Assembly (NCBI RefSeq): GCF_021298855.1
Contig: NZ_JAJTHI010000032.1
Span: 56,584-120,583, forward strand
Length of the DNA stretch: 64,000 nucleotides
From: Gemmatimonas sp.
Lineage (GTDB): Bacteria > Gemmatimonadota > Gemmatimonadetes > Gemmatimonadales > Gemmatimonadaceae
Direction: 5' to 3'
Made by a program: the position numbers and the translations under genes. Numbering within the stretch: position 1 is the first letter of the stretch; every line of letters begins with the position of its first letter. Positions 26,225 to 36,613 of this stretch are shown here, in pieces. The notes beneath the pieces were generated by a model, which saw nothing but the letters and a program-made list of their open reading frames with translations, was not told the origin of the DNA and searched no databases.

Positions 26225-29057
26225 TCACCGCACGACAACGCACGCTGCCGAGCGACGACCGCGCACCACGGGCGAGGAGCAGTTGCCAGTACTCCTCGGC
26301 ATCCAGCGGGGGCGCGAACAGGTAGCCCTGCCCCAGCTCGCACCCGAGCTGGAGCAGCGCGCCGCGCTGCGCCTCCGTTTCGATACCCTCCGCCACGGTT
26401 CGCATCCGCAGCGTTTCCCCGAGTGCCACGATCGCCTGTGCCAGCACCGGCCCTTCGTCCCCCTGTGCGATGACCTCCACGAACGCCTTGTCGATCTTGA
26501 GAATGTCGATCGGATAGCGCTGGAGATAGCTGAGGGAAGAATAACCGGTACCGAAGTCGTCGATGGCCAGCGACACCCCCAGCGCCTTGAGCGCCTCGAG
26601 CCGTTCCATGGACACGTCGGTGCTGTGCATCAGCATGCTCTCGGTGATTTCGAGCACCAGCTGCGCCGGGTCGAGCCCGGATTCCTCGAGCGCGTGGCGC
26701 ACGTCGTCCACGATCTGCGCGTCCTGGAGTTGACGCCCCGAGAGGTTCACGGTGATGCGACAGGGGAGGCCGCGATCCCGCATCCACCGCTGCGCCTCCC
26801 GACAGGCACGGCGCAGCACCCACCGGCCGATCGGGACGATGAGCCCGGTTTCCTCGGCAATGGGGATGAACACCCCCGGGGGCACCGTCCCGCGATCGCG
26901 GCAGTTCCAGCGCACCAGGGCCTCGGCCCCGATGATGTCGCCGGTGGCCAACACCACGATCGGCTGGAACTGCAGGCAGAACTCCTCCTGATCGATGGCG
27001 CGCCGCAGGTCACCCTCCACCACGAGTCGCTCGAGAGCGGCCTGGTGCATCTGCGGTTCGAAGAGCACACGCTGGCCCTTGCCGCGCGTCTTGGCCACGT
27101 ACATCGCCACGTCGGCGTTGCGCACCAACTCGTCCGCCCCTTCGCCGCGCGCCGATCGGGCAATGCCGATGCTGGCGTTCACGAACACTTCCTTGCCGGC
27201 CAGCATGAAGGGGCGCGTGAGCGCCTCGACGATCCGCGTGGCCATCACCAGCACCTCATCCACCGATTCGGCGTCCTCCACGAGCACGGCGAACTCGTCG
27301 CCGCCAAGGCGCGCGATGAGGTCGTTCGACCGCACACAGCGGGCGAGTCGTCGTGCCGCCTCCACGAGCAGGCGGTCGCCTTCGGCATGGCCCAGTGAGT
27401 CGTTGACCGTCTTGAAGTTGTCCAGGTCGAGGAAGAGCACCGTGACCGGGTGGGTCTGCCGCGAATGGCGCGCCAGCGCGTGCCCCACCTGATACAGGAA
27501 CAGCGATCGGTTCGCGAGATCGGTGAGCGGGTCGTGGAAGGCCTGGTGCATGTACTGCTGCTTGATCACGCTCTGCTCGGTCACGTCACGCGTGTTGAGC
27601 ACCAGCCCGCCGATCACCGGTTCCCGCAACAGATTGGTGCCGACGTTGTCGACCGTGAGCCATTGGCCCTGCGCGTCGCGCAGGCGCCACTCGCACTTGA
27701 GGACGCCCGGCGACGTCGCGCCCGTCTGGTCCGTGATACCGGAGAGCTCGTCGAGGAAGCCGGTCGCGGCGTGCACATCGTCGGGGTGCAGCAGGTGCAG
27801 GAGGTTCGTGCCGACCAACCGGGACGGGTCGTGCCCGAACACGGTGGCCATGGACGGACTCGCATAGCGAATGGTGCCGTCGGCATCGACGATCGTGATG
27901 ACGTCGCTCGAGTGCTGCACCAGCGCCCGGAAGCGGGCTTCATTCTGGCGCGCCGCCGATTCCGCGAGCGCCACGACGGCTTCGCGGGACGACACGCCTT
28001 GACGCGCGAACGCGAGCAGCGCGAGCGCCACCGCTCCGACCGCCAGTCCGGCCAGCGGCTGGGCGTCCTGTTCGAAGGCCACCTTGAGCAGCAGGACGAA
28101 CCCCGGCAGCGTGGCGGCGTAGGGCAGGACACTCGAGGATGGGGCGCGTCGCTCCCAGGGCGGGCGGGCATCGCGATGCCGCAGGCGCCCGCGACTCATC
28201 CACGCGGCCGCACCGATGAGGGCAATCGCGATGGGGTTCACGATGTGCATCACGTCGGGATGCGGCGCGCCGCCGAGCATCTGCACGACGGCAGCGGTGT
28301 GACCGAGAAAGTGCACGAGCAGGGCAGCCCCGACCACCACAAGGGTGTTGGGCCGATGCTGGGGCGCCGTGCGACGCCATACCACGGAGGCCACGAGCAC
28401 CAGCATGAGGTCGAGCACCCCCTGCGCGTGCAGCAGCACGAACCACAGGCGACGGGCGCCGTCCAGGAATACGGCGACCGTCGTGACATTGAACCAGGCA
28501 AGCAGCGCGCCGCCGATCGCCACCGTCGCCATGTCCAGATACAGCTTGAGGCGGTCGACCCAGGCGCGCGGGGCGCTGGGCAGTTGCATGAGCGCCACGA
28601 AGGTGACCCCAGGAACGGCGAGCGTGGCCCCCATCAGCAACAGGTCGCGCACCCGTGGGTCAATGGCTTCGGGGAGCCACCCCGCCAGTTGTTCTGCCGG
28701 GACGAACGCCAGCGCCAGTATCATGACGCGCCAAAAACGGCGGGTGCCCGGATCGAGCGTCTGGTCGCGTGCGGCCCGCCACGCGAGCAGGAGCGATACG
28801 GCGGCCACCGGCATCGGCAGCAGCAGCTGCGCGGGGAGCCCAGGCGTGCCCGGGTTCGCGCCGGCCGCGAACCACGCGGTGATGGCCATGGCGTAGGCGA
28901 CGAGCAGGGCGAGCACGACCTGCTCCCACCGCTCCCCCCCCGCCAGGGGTGACACGGCGGCTGGGCCCGGGAGTACGCTCCCGTCGAAGGAGCCACGGGC
29001 GGATGGGGGGCGACGATGGGGATGGCGCCGATGTTCGACGCCGCGGGGTGCACTCAT
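26208..29057 (-). CDS. Membrane PAS-GGDEF-EAL cyclic-di-GMP protein
   Basis: 949 residues from ATG 29057 (a GTG at 29099 is an alternative). About eight to nine N-terminal hydrophobic segments form an MHYT/MASE-like sensor. A PAS domain follows ([23 protein letters not shown]). The GGDEF domain has an intact LGGDEFAV site. The EAL domain keeps EALVRW and [13 protein letters not shown]. Both enzyme halves therefore look active: diguanylate cyclase and phosphodiesterase. It probably tunes c-di-GMP, hence motility versus attachment. It lies 54 nt downstream of msrQ on the same strand. Confidence 0.9.
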   Translation of the reverse strand: MSAPRGVEHRRHPHRRPPSARGSFDGSVLPGPAAVSPLAGGERWEQVVLALLVAYAMAITAWFAAGANPGTPGLPAQLLLPMPVAAVSLLLAWRAARDQTLDPGTRRFWRVMILALAFVPAEQLAGWLPEAIDPRVRDLLLMGATLAVPGVTFVALMQLPSAPRAWVDRLKLYLDMATVAIGGALLAWFNVTTVAVFLDGARRLWFVLLHAQGVLDLMLVLVASVVWRRTAPQHRPNTLVVVGAALLVHFLGHTAAVVQMLGGAPHPDVMHIVNPIAIALIGAAAWMSRGRLRHRDARPPWERRAPSSSVLPYAATLPGFVLLLKVAFEQDAQPLAGLAVGAVALALLAFARQGVSSREAVVALAESAARQNEARFRALVQHSSDVITIVDADGTIRYASPSMATVFGHDPSRLVGTNLLHLLHPDDVHAATGFLDELSGITDQTGATSPGVLKCEWRLRDAQGQWLTVDNVGTNLLREPVIGGLVLNTRDVTEQSVIKQQYMHQAFHDPLTDLANRSLFLYQVGHALARHSRQTHPVTVLFLDLDNFKTVNDSLGHAEGDRLLVEAARRLARCVRSNDLIARLGGDEFAVLVEDAESVDEVLVMATRIVEALTRPFMLAGKEVFVNASIGIARSARGEGADELVRNADVAMYVAKTRGKGQRVLFEPQMHQAALERLVVEGDLRRAIDQEEFCLQFQPIVVLATGDIIGAEALVRWNCRDRGTVPPGVFIPIAEETGLIVPIGRWVLRRACREAQRWMRDRGLPCRITVNLSGRQLQDAQIVDDVRHALEESGLDPAQLVLEITESMLMHSTDVSMERLEALKALGVSLAIDDFGTGYSSLSYLQRYPIDILKIDKAFVEVIAQGDEGPVLAQAIVALGETLRMRTVAEGIETEAQRGALLQLGCELGQGYLFAPPLDAEEYWQLLLARGARSSLGSVRCRAVSASAA

Positions 29058-29111
29058 GAACCGGAGCGAGGGGGGGATCGTTCTCGGAGGACGTCCCACC
29101 CGGCACGACCG

Positions 29112-29729
29112 TCACGCCGTGCGGGCCCCTGCCTTCCGCAGTACCCGGACCGCCAGCAGGACGGCCGCCAGGCCGCCGTAGAGGATGGGCTCCAGCAGGT
29201 CCTTCTTGACCGCCCAGGCGAAGTGCAGGCAGGCGGCGATGACCGCTACGTAGACCAGAGAGTGCAGCCGGGTCCAGCGCGCCCCCCCCAACCGGCGAAT
29301 GGCCCCCTTGGTGGAGGTGAGGGCCAGGGGCACCATGAGCAGGAAGGCCGCCATCCCGAGGGTGATGTACAAGTGCTCGGTGACGTCCTTGATGATTTCC
29401 TGCCAGTCGAAGAACCAGTCGAGCACCGTGTACACGGCAAGGTGCCCGACCGTCCAGCAGAAGGCGGCCAGCCCCAGGAACCGGCGCTGCGCCACCAGCC
29501 ACCCCCACCCGGTCACCCACAGGAGCGGAGTGACCGCCAGCGAGGCAATGAGGAAGCGCAGGGCCCACTCGCCGGTGAGCCGTTCCAGCCGGTCGATCGG
29601 GTCAGCGCCAAGCTGGTCGAGCAGCAGCTGGGCGATGAGCAGGGGCGCCGGCGCCAGCACCAGCGCCCACAGGGCCGGACGGATGAAACGACGGACCGTC
29701 CGTTCGGCGCGAGAGGCGTCCGGACGCAA
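29112..29729 (-). CDS. msrQ: MsrQ, haem-binding membrane subunit of periplasmic methionine sulfoxide reductase
   Basis: 205 residues with six hydrophobic segments of the ferric-reductase-like fold. His residues in TVGHLAVYTV, TEHLYITLG, RLHSLVYV and ACLHFAW are the likely haem ligands. MsrQ passes electrons from the quinone pool to MsrP. The best frame start is TTG at 29729, 4 nt after the msrP stop, with no better ATG in the N-terminal part, so translation is probably coupled. Confidence 0.92.
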   Translation of the reverse strand: MRPDASRAERTVRRFIRPALWALVLAPAPLLIAQLLLDQLGADPIDRLERLTGEWALRFLIASLAVTPLLWVTGWGWLVAQRRFLGLAAFCWTVGHLAVYTVLDWFFDWQEIIKDVTEHLYITLGMAAFLLMVPLALTSTKGAIRRLGGARWTRLHSLVYVAVIAACLHFAWAVKKDLLEPILYGGLAAVLLAVRVLRKAGARTA

Positions 29730-29733
29730 CGGC

Positions 29734-30657
<924 letters not shown>

Positions 30658-30777
30658 GGGCGGATTCGTCGGAAGTGGGAGACCTGTATCTTAGCGTTGA
30701 GGCGCGCGAAGGGTTCCCGAAACCCCGCCCCGGCCCTGAATTCCCGGATTTGTGCCCTTTCCCCCGGTCTTCCTCCC

Positions 30778-31761
30778 ATGCGCTACACCTCGCTCGGCAC
30801 CACTGGCCTGTCGGTTTCCCGCCTCTGCCTGGGCTGCATGAGCTATGGGGCGTCGGCCTGGCGCCCCTGGGTGCTGGATGAAGACGCCGCCCGCCCGTTC
30901 TTCCGCCGGGCCATCGAGGCGGGGATCAACTTCTTCGATACCGCCGACATGTACTCGCTGGGGGTGAGCGAGGAGGTCACGGGGCGCGCCTTGCGCGACT
31001 ACGGCCGCCCCGACGAGCTGGTGATTGCCACCAAGGTGTTCTTCCCCCTGTCGGACCGTCCCAACATGGGCGGGCTGTCGCGCAAGCACATCGTGCAGGG
31101 GTGTGAGGCGAGTCTGCGCCGGTTGGGCGTGGAGACGATCGACCTCTACCAGATTCACCGCTTCGACCCGGTCGTGCCCATCGAGGAAACGCTCGCCGCG
31201 CTCGACCACCTCGTACACAGCGGCAAGGTGCGCTACATCGGCGCCAGCTCGGGGTTTGCCTGGCAGTTCGCGCAGGCGCTCAGCGCCAGTGAACGCCACG
31301 GGTGGGCCCGGTTCGTGAGCATGCAGAACCACTACAACCTGCTGTACCGCGAAGAGGAGCGGGAGATGATTCCGCTGTGTGCCAAGACGGGGGTGGGGCT
31401 CATGCCGTGGTCCCCGCTGGCCCGGGGGTTGTTGGCAGGGGCGCGCCGCGGCGTCACCGACCGCGAGTCGACGGTGCGGGCCGCCACCGACAGCTACGGA
31501 CACGGGCTGTACGATGACCAGGTGAACTGGGACATCGTGGACGCGGTGCGTCGGGTGGCCGACGGCCGCGGGGTACCCATGGCGCAGATCGCGTTGGCGT
31601 GGCTGCTGTCCCGGCCGCAGGTGGCCGCGCCCATCGTGGGCGCGACGAAACTGCCTCAGCTCGAGGACGCGCTGGGGGCGGTCTCGCTCGAGTTGTCGGC
31701 AGAAGAGGTCGCCCTGCTGGAAGCGCCGTATCGGCCGCAGCCGGTGCGAGGGATTGTCTGA
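30778..31761 (+). CDS. Aldo/keto reductase
   Basis: 327 residues, a full-length AKR barrel. Catalytic tetrad positions are visible: Asp and Tyr in FFDTADMYSLG, Lys in VIATKVFF and His in YQIHRFD. The YghZ/AKR-type closing segment (IVGATKLPQLEDAL) is present. NADPH-linked reduction of carbonyl compounds is expected; the substrate is unknown. It is monocistronic, divergent from msrPQ, and ends 26 nt before a large inverted repeat. Confidence 0.92.
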   Translation: MRYTSLGTTGLSVSRLCLGCMSYGASAWRPWVLDEDAARPFFRRAIEAGINFFDTADMYSLGVSEEVTGRALRDYGRPDELVIATKVFFPLSDRPNMGGLSRKHIVQGCEASLRRLGVETIDLYQIHRFDPVVPIEETLAALDHLVHSGKVRYIGASSGFAWQFAQALSASERHGWARFVSMQNHYNLLYREEEREMIPLCAKTGVGLMPWSPLARGLLAGARRGVTDRESTVRAATDSYGHGLYDDQVNWDIVDAVRRVADGRGVPMAQIALAWLLSRPQVAAPIVGATKLPQLEDALGAVSLELSAEEVALLEAPYRPQPVRGIV

Positions 31762-31787
31762 CGGGGGTGGCGTGGCGAGATCGTCAA

Positions 31788-31990
31788 CTGCAGACGGCAG
31801 ACGGCAGGAACCACAGACGGCAGTTGGGCAGGGATGCGGTACAACAACACGGGCGCGTCCGCTTCGCGGCGCGCCCGATTTCCTTGGCGGGTGGGATATC
31901 GGGGCCACGCGCAGCGTCGGCCCCGCATTGTTCTTCCGCCTGCCTGCCCAACTGCCGTCTGTGGTTCCTGCCGTCTGCCGTCTGCTGCAG
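31788..31990. repeat. Large palindromic repeat, 44/47-nt near-identical arms
   Basis: The left arm 31788-31831 and right arm 31944-31990 are exact inverse copies apart from one 3-nt insertion. The arms are built from CAGACGGCAG-like units with GGAACCACAGACGGCAGTTG between. The 112-nt centre also pairs weakly, so the whole 203 nt is an imperfect palindrome. It lies between the convergent aldo/keto reductase and ABC permease genes. Confidence 0.9.
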
Positions 31991-32029
31991 CCCCCCGCCA
32001 CGTTCCCGCCGGCACAACCCGCCAACACC

Positions 32030-33163
32030 CTAGTCCAGCGTCTTCGAGAACCGCCGCACACTCACCGTGAACAGCGTCCCCGCCAGCACGCACAGCGCGC
32101 CCAGCTGCACCAGCAGGTCCCGCCCGCCCACCCCCTTCAACAGCACCCCGCGCAGAATGTCGAGAAAGAACGTGAGCGGGAGCAGCAGCCCAAGCCACTG
32201 TGCCGGCTCGGGCATGGCGGCGCGCGGGAAGATGTAGCCGCTCAGCAGGATGTTGGGGAGCATGAAGAAGAAGCTGAGCTGCATGGCCTGCGCCTGGCTG
32301 CGCGCCACGGTGCTGATGAGCAACCCCACACCGAGCGATGCCACGATGAACACCAGCGCGAGCGCGTAGAGCAGCGCGAGATTGCCACGCACCGGGATGC
32401 CGAAGAACAGCACGCCCAGCAGCAGGATGACGCTCATCTGCACGTACCCCACCATGACGAAGGGCACGAGCTTGCCGAGCATGAGGCTCGACTTGCCGAT
32501 GGGGGTGACGATCAGCTGTTCGAGCGTGCCGCGTTCGCGTTCGCGCACGATGGCCGTGCTCGTGATGAGCGTCATGGTGATGGTGAGCAGGATGCCCACG
32601 ATCCCCGGCACGATGAACGTGGCGCTCCGCTGCGCGGGATTGTACCAGGGACGTACCCGGATCTCCACCGGCGAGCGCAGTTGGTATCGTTGCGCGAGCA
32701 GCTGCGCCCCGCGCGCCTGCGCCGCCAGCTGCGCGCCGGCAATGGCGGCCCCGCTCGACTGCGGGTCGGCCGCGTCAATGAGCAGCTGCGCCACGCCGGT
32801 ATGCCCACCACGGATGTTGCGCTGGTAGTCGGGGGGAATCACGAGCGCCACGCGGGCCGCACCGCGCTCGATCCAGCGCTTGGCGTCGGCGCGGTCCGAG
32901 ACCCGCGTGATGACCCGGAAGTTGTCGGTGTTCTGCAGCACCTGCACCAGCGCCCGGCTCTCGCTGGTGCGCGATTCGTCCACCACCACGGTGGGGAGCC
33001 GACGCACGTCCGTCTGGATGGCATAGCCGAAGAGCACGAGCTGAATGGCCGGCAGCCCCGTCATGAGCGCGAACGTGAGACGGTCGCGCCGCAGTTGGAG
33101 GAACTCCTTCCACAGCATGGGCCACACCGTCCATCGGCGCAGGCGATCCAGCCACGCGCTCAC
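32030..33163 (-). CDS. ABC-2 type transporter permease
   Basis: 377 residues. Membrane topology is one N-terminal span, a large periplasmic domain (~45-180), then five C-terminal spans, as in the YhhJ/YbhS/YbhR exporters. RERERGTLEQLIVTPI is the conserved cytoplasmic loop that contacts the ATPase. Start and ATPase stop overlap by 4 nt. With the ATPase and lipoprotein adaptor it forms a tripartite efflux unit; only one permease is present, so it probably works as a homodimer. Confidence 0.92.
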   Translation of the reverse strand: MSAWLDRLRRWTVWPMLWKEFLQLRRDRLTFALMTGLPAIQLVLFGYAIQTDVRRLPTVVVDESRTSESRALVQVLQNTDNFRVITRVSDRADAKRWIERGAARVALVIPPDYQRNIRGGHTGVAQLLIDAADPQSSGAAIAGAQLAAQARGAQLLAQRYQLRSPVEIRVRPWYNPAQRSATFIVPGIVGILLTITMTLITSTAIVRERERGTLEQLIVTPIGKSSLMLGKLVPFVMVGYVQMSVILLLGVLFFGIPVRGNLALLYALALVFIVASLGVGLLISTVARSQAQAMQLSFFFMLPNILLSGYIFPRAAMPEPAQWLGLLLPLTFFLDILRGVLLKGVGGRDLLVQLGALCVLAGTLFTVSVRRFSKTLD

Positions 33164-33921
33164 GGCAACCCGCCCGCGTGCGCCGCGGCCTCATCACGCT
33201 GTTGCAGCATCACGAACACGTCTTCCACCGTTTCCGCGCCGAACTGCTGCACCACCTCCGCCGGCGTCCCCAGGCCGATGAGATGACCGCGTGACAGGAA
33301 GGCGAGCCGCATGCACCGCTCGGCCTCGTCCATGTAATGGGTGGTCACGAGCACGGTGGTGCCGGTGTTCGCGAGATCGTAGATGGTCTGCCAGAACGTG
33401 CGCCGCGCGGCGGGATCCACACCGGCGGTGGGTTCGTCGAGGAACACCAGGTCGGGGTGGTGCGCCGTCGCGCACGCCAGCGCGAGCCGTTGCTTCCAGC
33501 CGCCGCTGAGCGTGCCGGCGCGCTGCCGCAGACGCTCGCCCAACCCCAGCAGCGCGATGTGCTCGGCCAGCCGCTCGTCACGCGCACGACCAACCAGCCC
33601 GTACACGGAGGCGTAAAAGCGCAGGTTCTCCGCCACGGTGAGTTCGTCGTAGAGGCCGTAGCGCTGCGACATGTAGCCAATGCGGCGGCGCACCTGCTCG
33701 GGCTGGGTGGTGATGTCGAACCCGGCCACCTCCGCAGTGCCGCTCGTGGGGAGCACCAGACCGCACAGCATGCGAATGGTGGTCGTCTTGCCGGAACCGT
33801 TGGGCCCCAGCAGGCCGAACACCTCGCCACGCCGGATCTCCAGGTCGAGGCCATGCACGGCCACGAGCGTCCCGAAGCGCTTGTGCAACGCGTGGGTGCG
33901 CACCACGAGCGGCGCGTTCAC
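33160..33921 (-). CDS. ABC transporter ATP-binding protein
   Basis: 253 residues. Walker A GPNGSGKTT, Q loop, signature LSGGWKQRLALA (LSGGxxQ with Trp), Walker B LVFLDEP and H-loop TTHYMDEAERC are all intact. Closest in style to the YbhF/DrrA exporters. It overlaps both flanking genes by 4 nt. Confidence 0.95.
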   Translation of the reverse strand: MNAPLVVRTHALHKRFGTLVAVHGLDLEIRRGEVFGLLGPNGSGKTTTIRMLCGLVLPTSGTAEVAGFDITTQPEQVRRRIGYMSQRYGLYDELTVAENLRFYASVYGLVGRARDERLAEHIALLGLGERLRQRAGTLSGGWKQRLALACATAHHPDLVFLDEPTAGVDPAARRTFWQTIYDLANTGTTVLVTTHYMDEAERCMRLAFLSRGHLIGLGTPAEVVQQFGAETVEDVFVMLQQRDEAAAHAGGLP

Positions 33922-34889
33922 TGCGCGGGCGGCAGCGTCACCGTGATGGGCATGCCGGCCCGCAGCCGGTCACCGGCCTCCGCAAACTCCACCTTCACAC
34001 CAAAGAGCAGATCCTCCCGTTCCTGCTCGGTGAGCGCCACCCGCGGCGTGAATTCCGCGCGCGTGGCAATGGCCGTGATGCGCCCCCGAAAGGTCGTGGT
34101 GTCGCCGTCGAGGCGCGCCGACAGCGTGTCCCCGGCCTTGAGCCGCGGCAGCACGAACTGCGACACGTAGATGCGCGCCCACGGACGGCTGGGCTGCCCT
34201 ACGGTCAGGGCACTCTGGCCCGCGGCGAGCACTTCGCCAGGCTCCACGTTGCGGCTCGAGATCACGCCGTCCACCGGCGAGACAAGTACGAGATCGCTGG
34301 CCGTCGCCTTCCACGCGTCCACCGCCGCTTGCGCCCCGCGCGCCTCGGCGGCAGCCGCGCGGCGCCGCTCGACGCGCGCCCCATCCCGCACCAGCCGCAG
34401 CGCCTCGCGGGCCGCGTCGCGACGGCTGGCCGTGCTCCGTGCGGCGGCGCGTGCGGCATCAAGGGTGGCGCGACTCACGTCGCCCTGTGCGGCGAGCGGC
34501 TCGAGGCGCGCCAGATCGGCCGCCGCGCGCGTCGCGTCGGCATCGGCCACCGCCAGCTCCTGGTCGGCCCGGGCGATCTCCGCCGGCCGCGGACCGTTGG
34601 CCAACTCCTGTGCGGCCGCATCGGTCGCAGCCGCCCGCGCCTCCGCCTGGGCAACCGAGGCCGTGAGGGTCGGGGTGGAGAAGACCGCCAGCGTGTCTCC
34701 GGCCCGCACCGGGTCCCCCTCCTGCACCAGCACGCGAACCGCCCGTGCCACCTGCAGGGGACCCACGTTCACTTCCACCATCTCGAGAGTGCCGACCGCG
34801 GTCTCCAGCCCCGAGTTCGGCGAGCAGGCCGTAACGAGGGCCGGGAGCAGACACCGTAGCCCGATCTGGCGTACGCAGCGATTGGTCAT
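33918..34889 (-). CDS. HlyD-family efflux adaptor, predicted lipoprotein
   Basis: 323 residues from ATG 34889. The lipobox LVTAC places the acylated Cys at residue 22. Next come a short beta/lipoyl half, a coiled-coil hairpin (~75-195, Ala/Arg/Glu rich), the second lipoyl half (VSPVDGVISSRNVEPGEV) and a beta-barrel domain. It bridges the inner-membrane ABC-2 pump to an outer-membrane channel such as TolC, not encoded here. It is the first gene of the three-gene unit. The longer start at 34934 would bury the lipobox. Confidence 0.9.
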   Translation of the reverse strand: MTNRCVRQIGLRCLLPALVTACSPNSGLETAVGTLEMVEVNVGPLQVARAVRVLVQEGDPVRAGDTLAVFSTPTLTASVAQAEARAAATDAAAQELANGPRPAEIARADQELAVADADATRAAADLARLEPLAAQGDVSRATLDAARAAARSTASRRDAAREALRLVRDGARVERRRAAAAEARGAQAAVDAWKATASDLVLVSPVDGVISSRNVEPGEVLAAGQSALTVGQPSRPWARIYVSQFVLPRLKAGDTLSARLDGDTTTFRGRITAIATRAEFTPRVALTEQEREDLLFGVKVEFAEAGDRLRAGMPITVTLPPAQ

Positions 34890-34950
34890 CCCCCAAATCA
34901 GCACGCCCGCGCCACCCGCGGCCAGACCCGCCACCCCTCCCCCGTCCTGC

Positions 34951-34958
34951 TACCTTTC
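34951..34958 (+). promoter_or_regulatory. Promoter-like box (TACCTTTC) 6 nt before the sufE ATG
   Basis: GCTACCTTTC, then AATGTC, then ATG at 34965. There is no Shine-Dalgarno. It matches the other close-to-start boxes in this window. Confidence 0.4.
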
Positions 34959-34964
34959 AATGTC

Positions 34965-35402
34965 ATGTCCGATGCCCTCCTCGATCTGCCCCCCGCGCTG
35001 GCCCGCACCCTGAAGCAGTTTCGACTGCTGGAGCGGGAGGACAAGATGCAGGCGCTGCTTGCGTGGTCGAAGAAGCTCGAGCCGCTCCCCGCGCGCTTCG
35101 CCGCTCTCGACCGTGCCGCGTTCACCGTGCCCGAGTGCCAGACACGCGTGGACATCTTCCCCGAGTACCGGGACGACGGCACGCTGCACTTCTACGCCGA
35201 TGTGAATGCCCGCCAGTCTCCCACGGTGGCGGCCGTGCTGGCGATCGTGTTCGCGGGGGTGAACGACCAGCCACCCGCCGTCACCCTCGCGCTCCCCGCC
35301 GACGTCGTGCGCCTGCTCATGCAGGACATTGGCCTTGGCGCGCGCGAAAGCGGCCTCAATGCCATGATTGCCCGTCTCAAACGGTTCGCGACGACGGACT
35401 GA
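34965..35402 (+). CDS. sufE: SufE, sulfur acceptor for cysteine desulfurase
   Basis: 145 residues. The acceptor Cys is C58 in FTVPECQTRVDIF, the SufE/CsdE signature. SufE takes persulfide from SufS and passes it to the SufBCD scaffold for Fe-S cluster assembly. No other suf gene is adjacent; a CDGSH Fe-S protein follows after 115 nt. It is divergent from the efflux unit. Confidence 0.95.
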   Translation: MSDALLDLPPALARTLKQFRLLEREDKMQALLAWSKKLEPLPARFAALDRAAFTVPECQTRVDIFPEYRDDGTLHFYADVNARQSPTVAAVLAIVFAGVNDQPPAVTLALPADVVRLLMQDIGLGARESGLNAMIARLKRFATTD

Positions 35403-35434
35403 CGCTCCGGAGGCAGGAAGAAGGTTCTCAGGAT

Positions 35435-35453
35435 GAAGGAGTCAGGCTCCTTC
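35435..35453 (+). terminator. Small hairpin after sufE
   Basis: GAAGGAG-TCAGG-CTCCTTC, a 7-bp stem with a 5-nt loop, followed by pyrimidine-rich sequence with few U. A possible weak terminator, inside a stretch that resembles the intergenic repeats. Confidence 0.4.
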
Positions 35454-35517
35454 GCCCTTCCCCCTGATCCCCTTCCCCCTGCCCCCTCCCTTGTCATAAC
35501 CCCCTTCCATTTTCCCC

Positions 35518-35766
35518 ATGCCCATCACCATCACCGTCCGCAAGAATGGCTCGCTCGGCATCAGCGCCGAAGATGCCGCCCAGATCGTCCTCGTCGACCA
35601 CGAAGGGAACGTCATCCCGCCGCGCGCCGAAGGGCGCCCCATGTCGCTCTGCCGCTGCGGCGCGTCCAAGGTGAAGCCCTTCTGTGACGGCGCACACAAG
35701 GAGGCCGGCTTCTGTGATCCCCTCGATGCCGTGGCGCCCACCGAGTCCACGCCCGCGCAGGGCTGA
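35518..35766 (+). CDS. CDGSH iron-sulfur domain protein (mitoNEET type)
   Basis: 82 residues. The 2Fe-2S site is C45, C47, C56 and H60 in LCRCGASKVKPFCDGAH, the 3Cys-1His CDGSH pattern. An N-terminal beta segment precedes it. Such proteins carry a transferable, redox-active cluster. It ends 9 nt before plsC and is probably cotranscribed with it. Its location after sufE suggests, but does not prove, a cluster-supply link. Confidence 0.92.
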   Translation: MPITITVRKNGSLGISAEDAAQIVLVDHEGNVIPPRAEGRPMSLCRCGASKVKPFCDGAHKEAGFCDPLDAVAPTESTPAQG

Positions 35767-35775
35767 GGCACGACG

Positions 35776-36555
35776 ATGCTGGGAACGGTGCTGAACTGGT
35801 GGGCGTGGGTGGAAACCGTCCTGGTCGTGATTCTCGGGACGCCCGTGGTCGCGCTCATCTGGCTGTTCACCGCACCGTTCGACAAGGGGCGCTACGCCGC
35901 CGGGCGGGCCTTCCGCCTGGTCGGCGTCACCGCCATGCGGCTCAACGGCCTCTGGCGATTCCGCACGCGCGGGACGCTGGCGGATCCGCGCCGGCCGTAC
36001 GTGGTGGTGGCCAACCACGAGAGCTATGCCGATGTGTTCCTGATCAGCTGCTTCCCGTGGGAAATGAAGTGGCTCAGCAAGGACACCATGTTCAAGATCC
36101 CCTGCATGGGGTGGATGATGCAGATGGCGGGAGACATCAGGCTCGTGCGTGGGGATCGGGACAGCACGATCAACGCCATCGCGCAGTGCCGCGATCGGCT
36201 GGCCAAGCGCGTCAGCGTGATGATCTTTCCCGAGGGCACCCGCTCCAAGACGCAGGAAATGCTCCCGTTCAAGGACGGCGCCTTCCGCCTGGCCATCGAG
36301 AGCCAGGCACCGGTCCTCCCCATTGCGGTGGCCGGCACCCGCAACGCGATGGCCAAGGGCACGTTCCGCTTCCTGCGCGCCACCGCCCTGGCGCAGGTCC
36401 TCGAGCCCATCGACACCGCGGGGATGACGCTCGATGACATCGGCCGGCTCAAGCAGATGGCGCGTGAGCGCATTGACGCCGGACGTCGGGCACTGGCCGC
36501 GGAACTCGGCATCGCGATGCCCCCCGTGGCGACGGAGTCGGCGGCCACGGTGTAG
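35776..36555 (+). CDS. plsC: 1-acylglycerol-3-phosphate acyltransferase (PlsC family)
   Basis: 259 residues with an N-terminal membrane segment (about 10-33). The HX4D catalytic motif is H81-D86 in NHESYADVF, and the substrate-binding FPEGTRSKTQ is present. It acylates lysophosphatidic acid to phosphatidic acid at the inner membrane. It follows the CDGSH gene closely. Confidence 0.9.
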   Translation: MLGTVLNWWAWVETVLVVILGTPVVALIWLFTAPFDKGRYAAGRAFRLVGVTAMRLNGLWRFRTRGTLADPRRPYVVVANHESYADVFLISCFPWEMKWLSKDTMFKIPCMGWMMQMAGDIRLVRGDRDSTINAIAQCRDRLAKRVSVMIFPEGTRSKTQEMLPFKDGAFRLAIESQAPVLPIAVAGTRNAMAKGTFRFLRATALAQVLEPIDTAGMTLDDIGRLKQMARERIDAGRRALAAELGIAMPPVATESAATV

Positions 36556-36613
36556 CTGGTATACCGTCTTGTCCGTGTCATCCGTGGCTTTCTGATCTCC
36601 CATCTCTCCGGGA

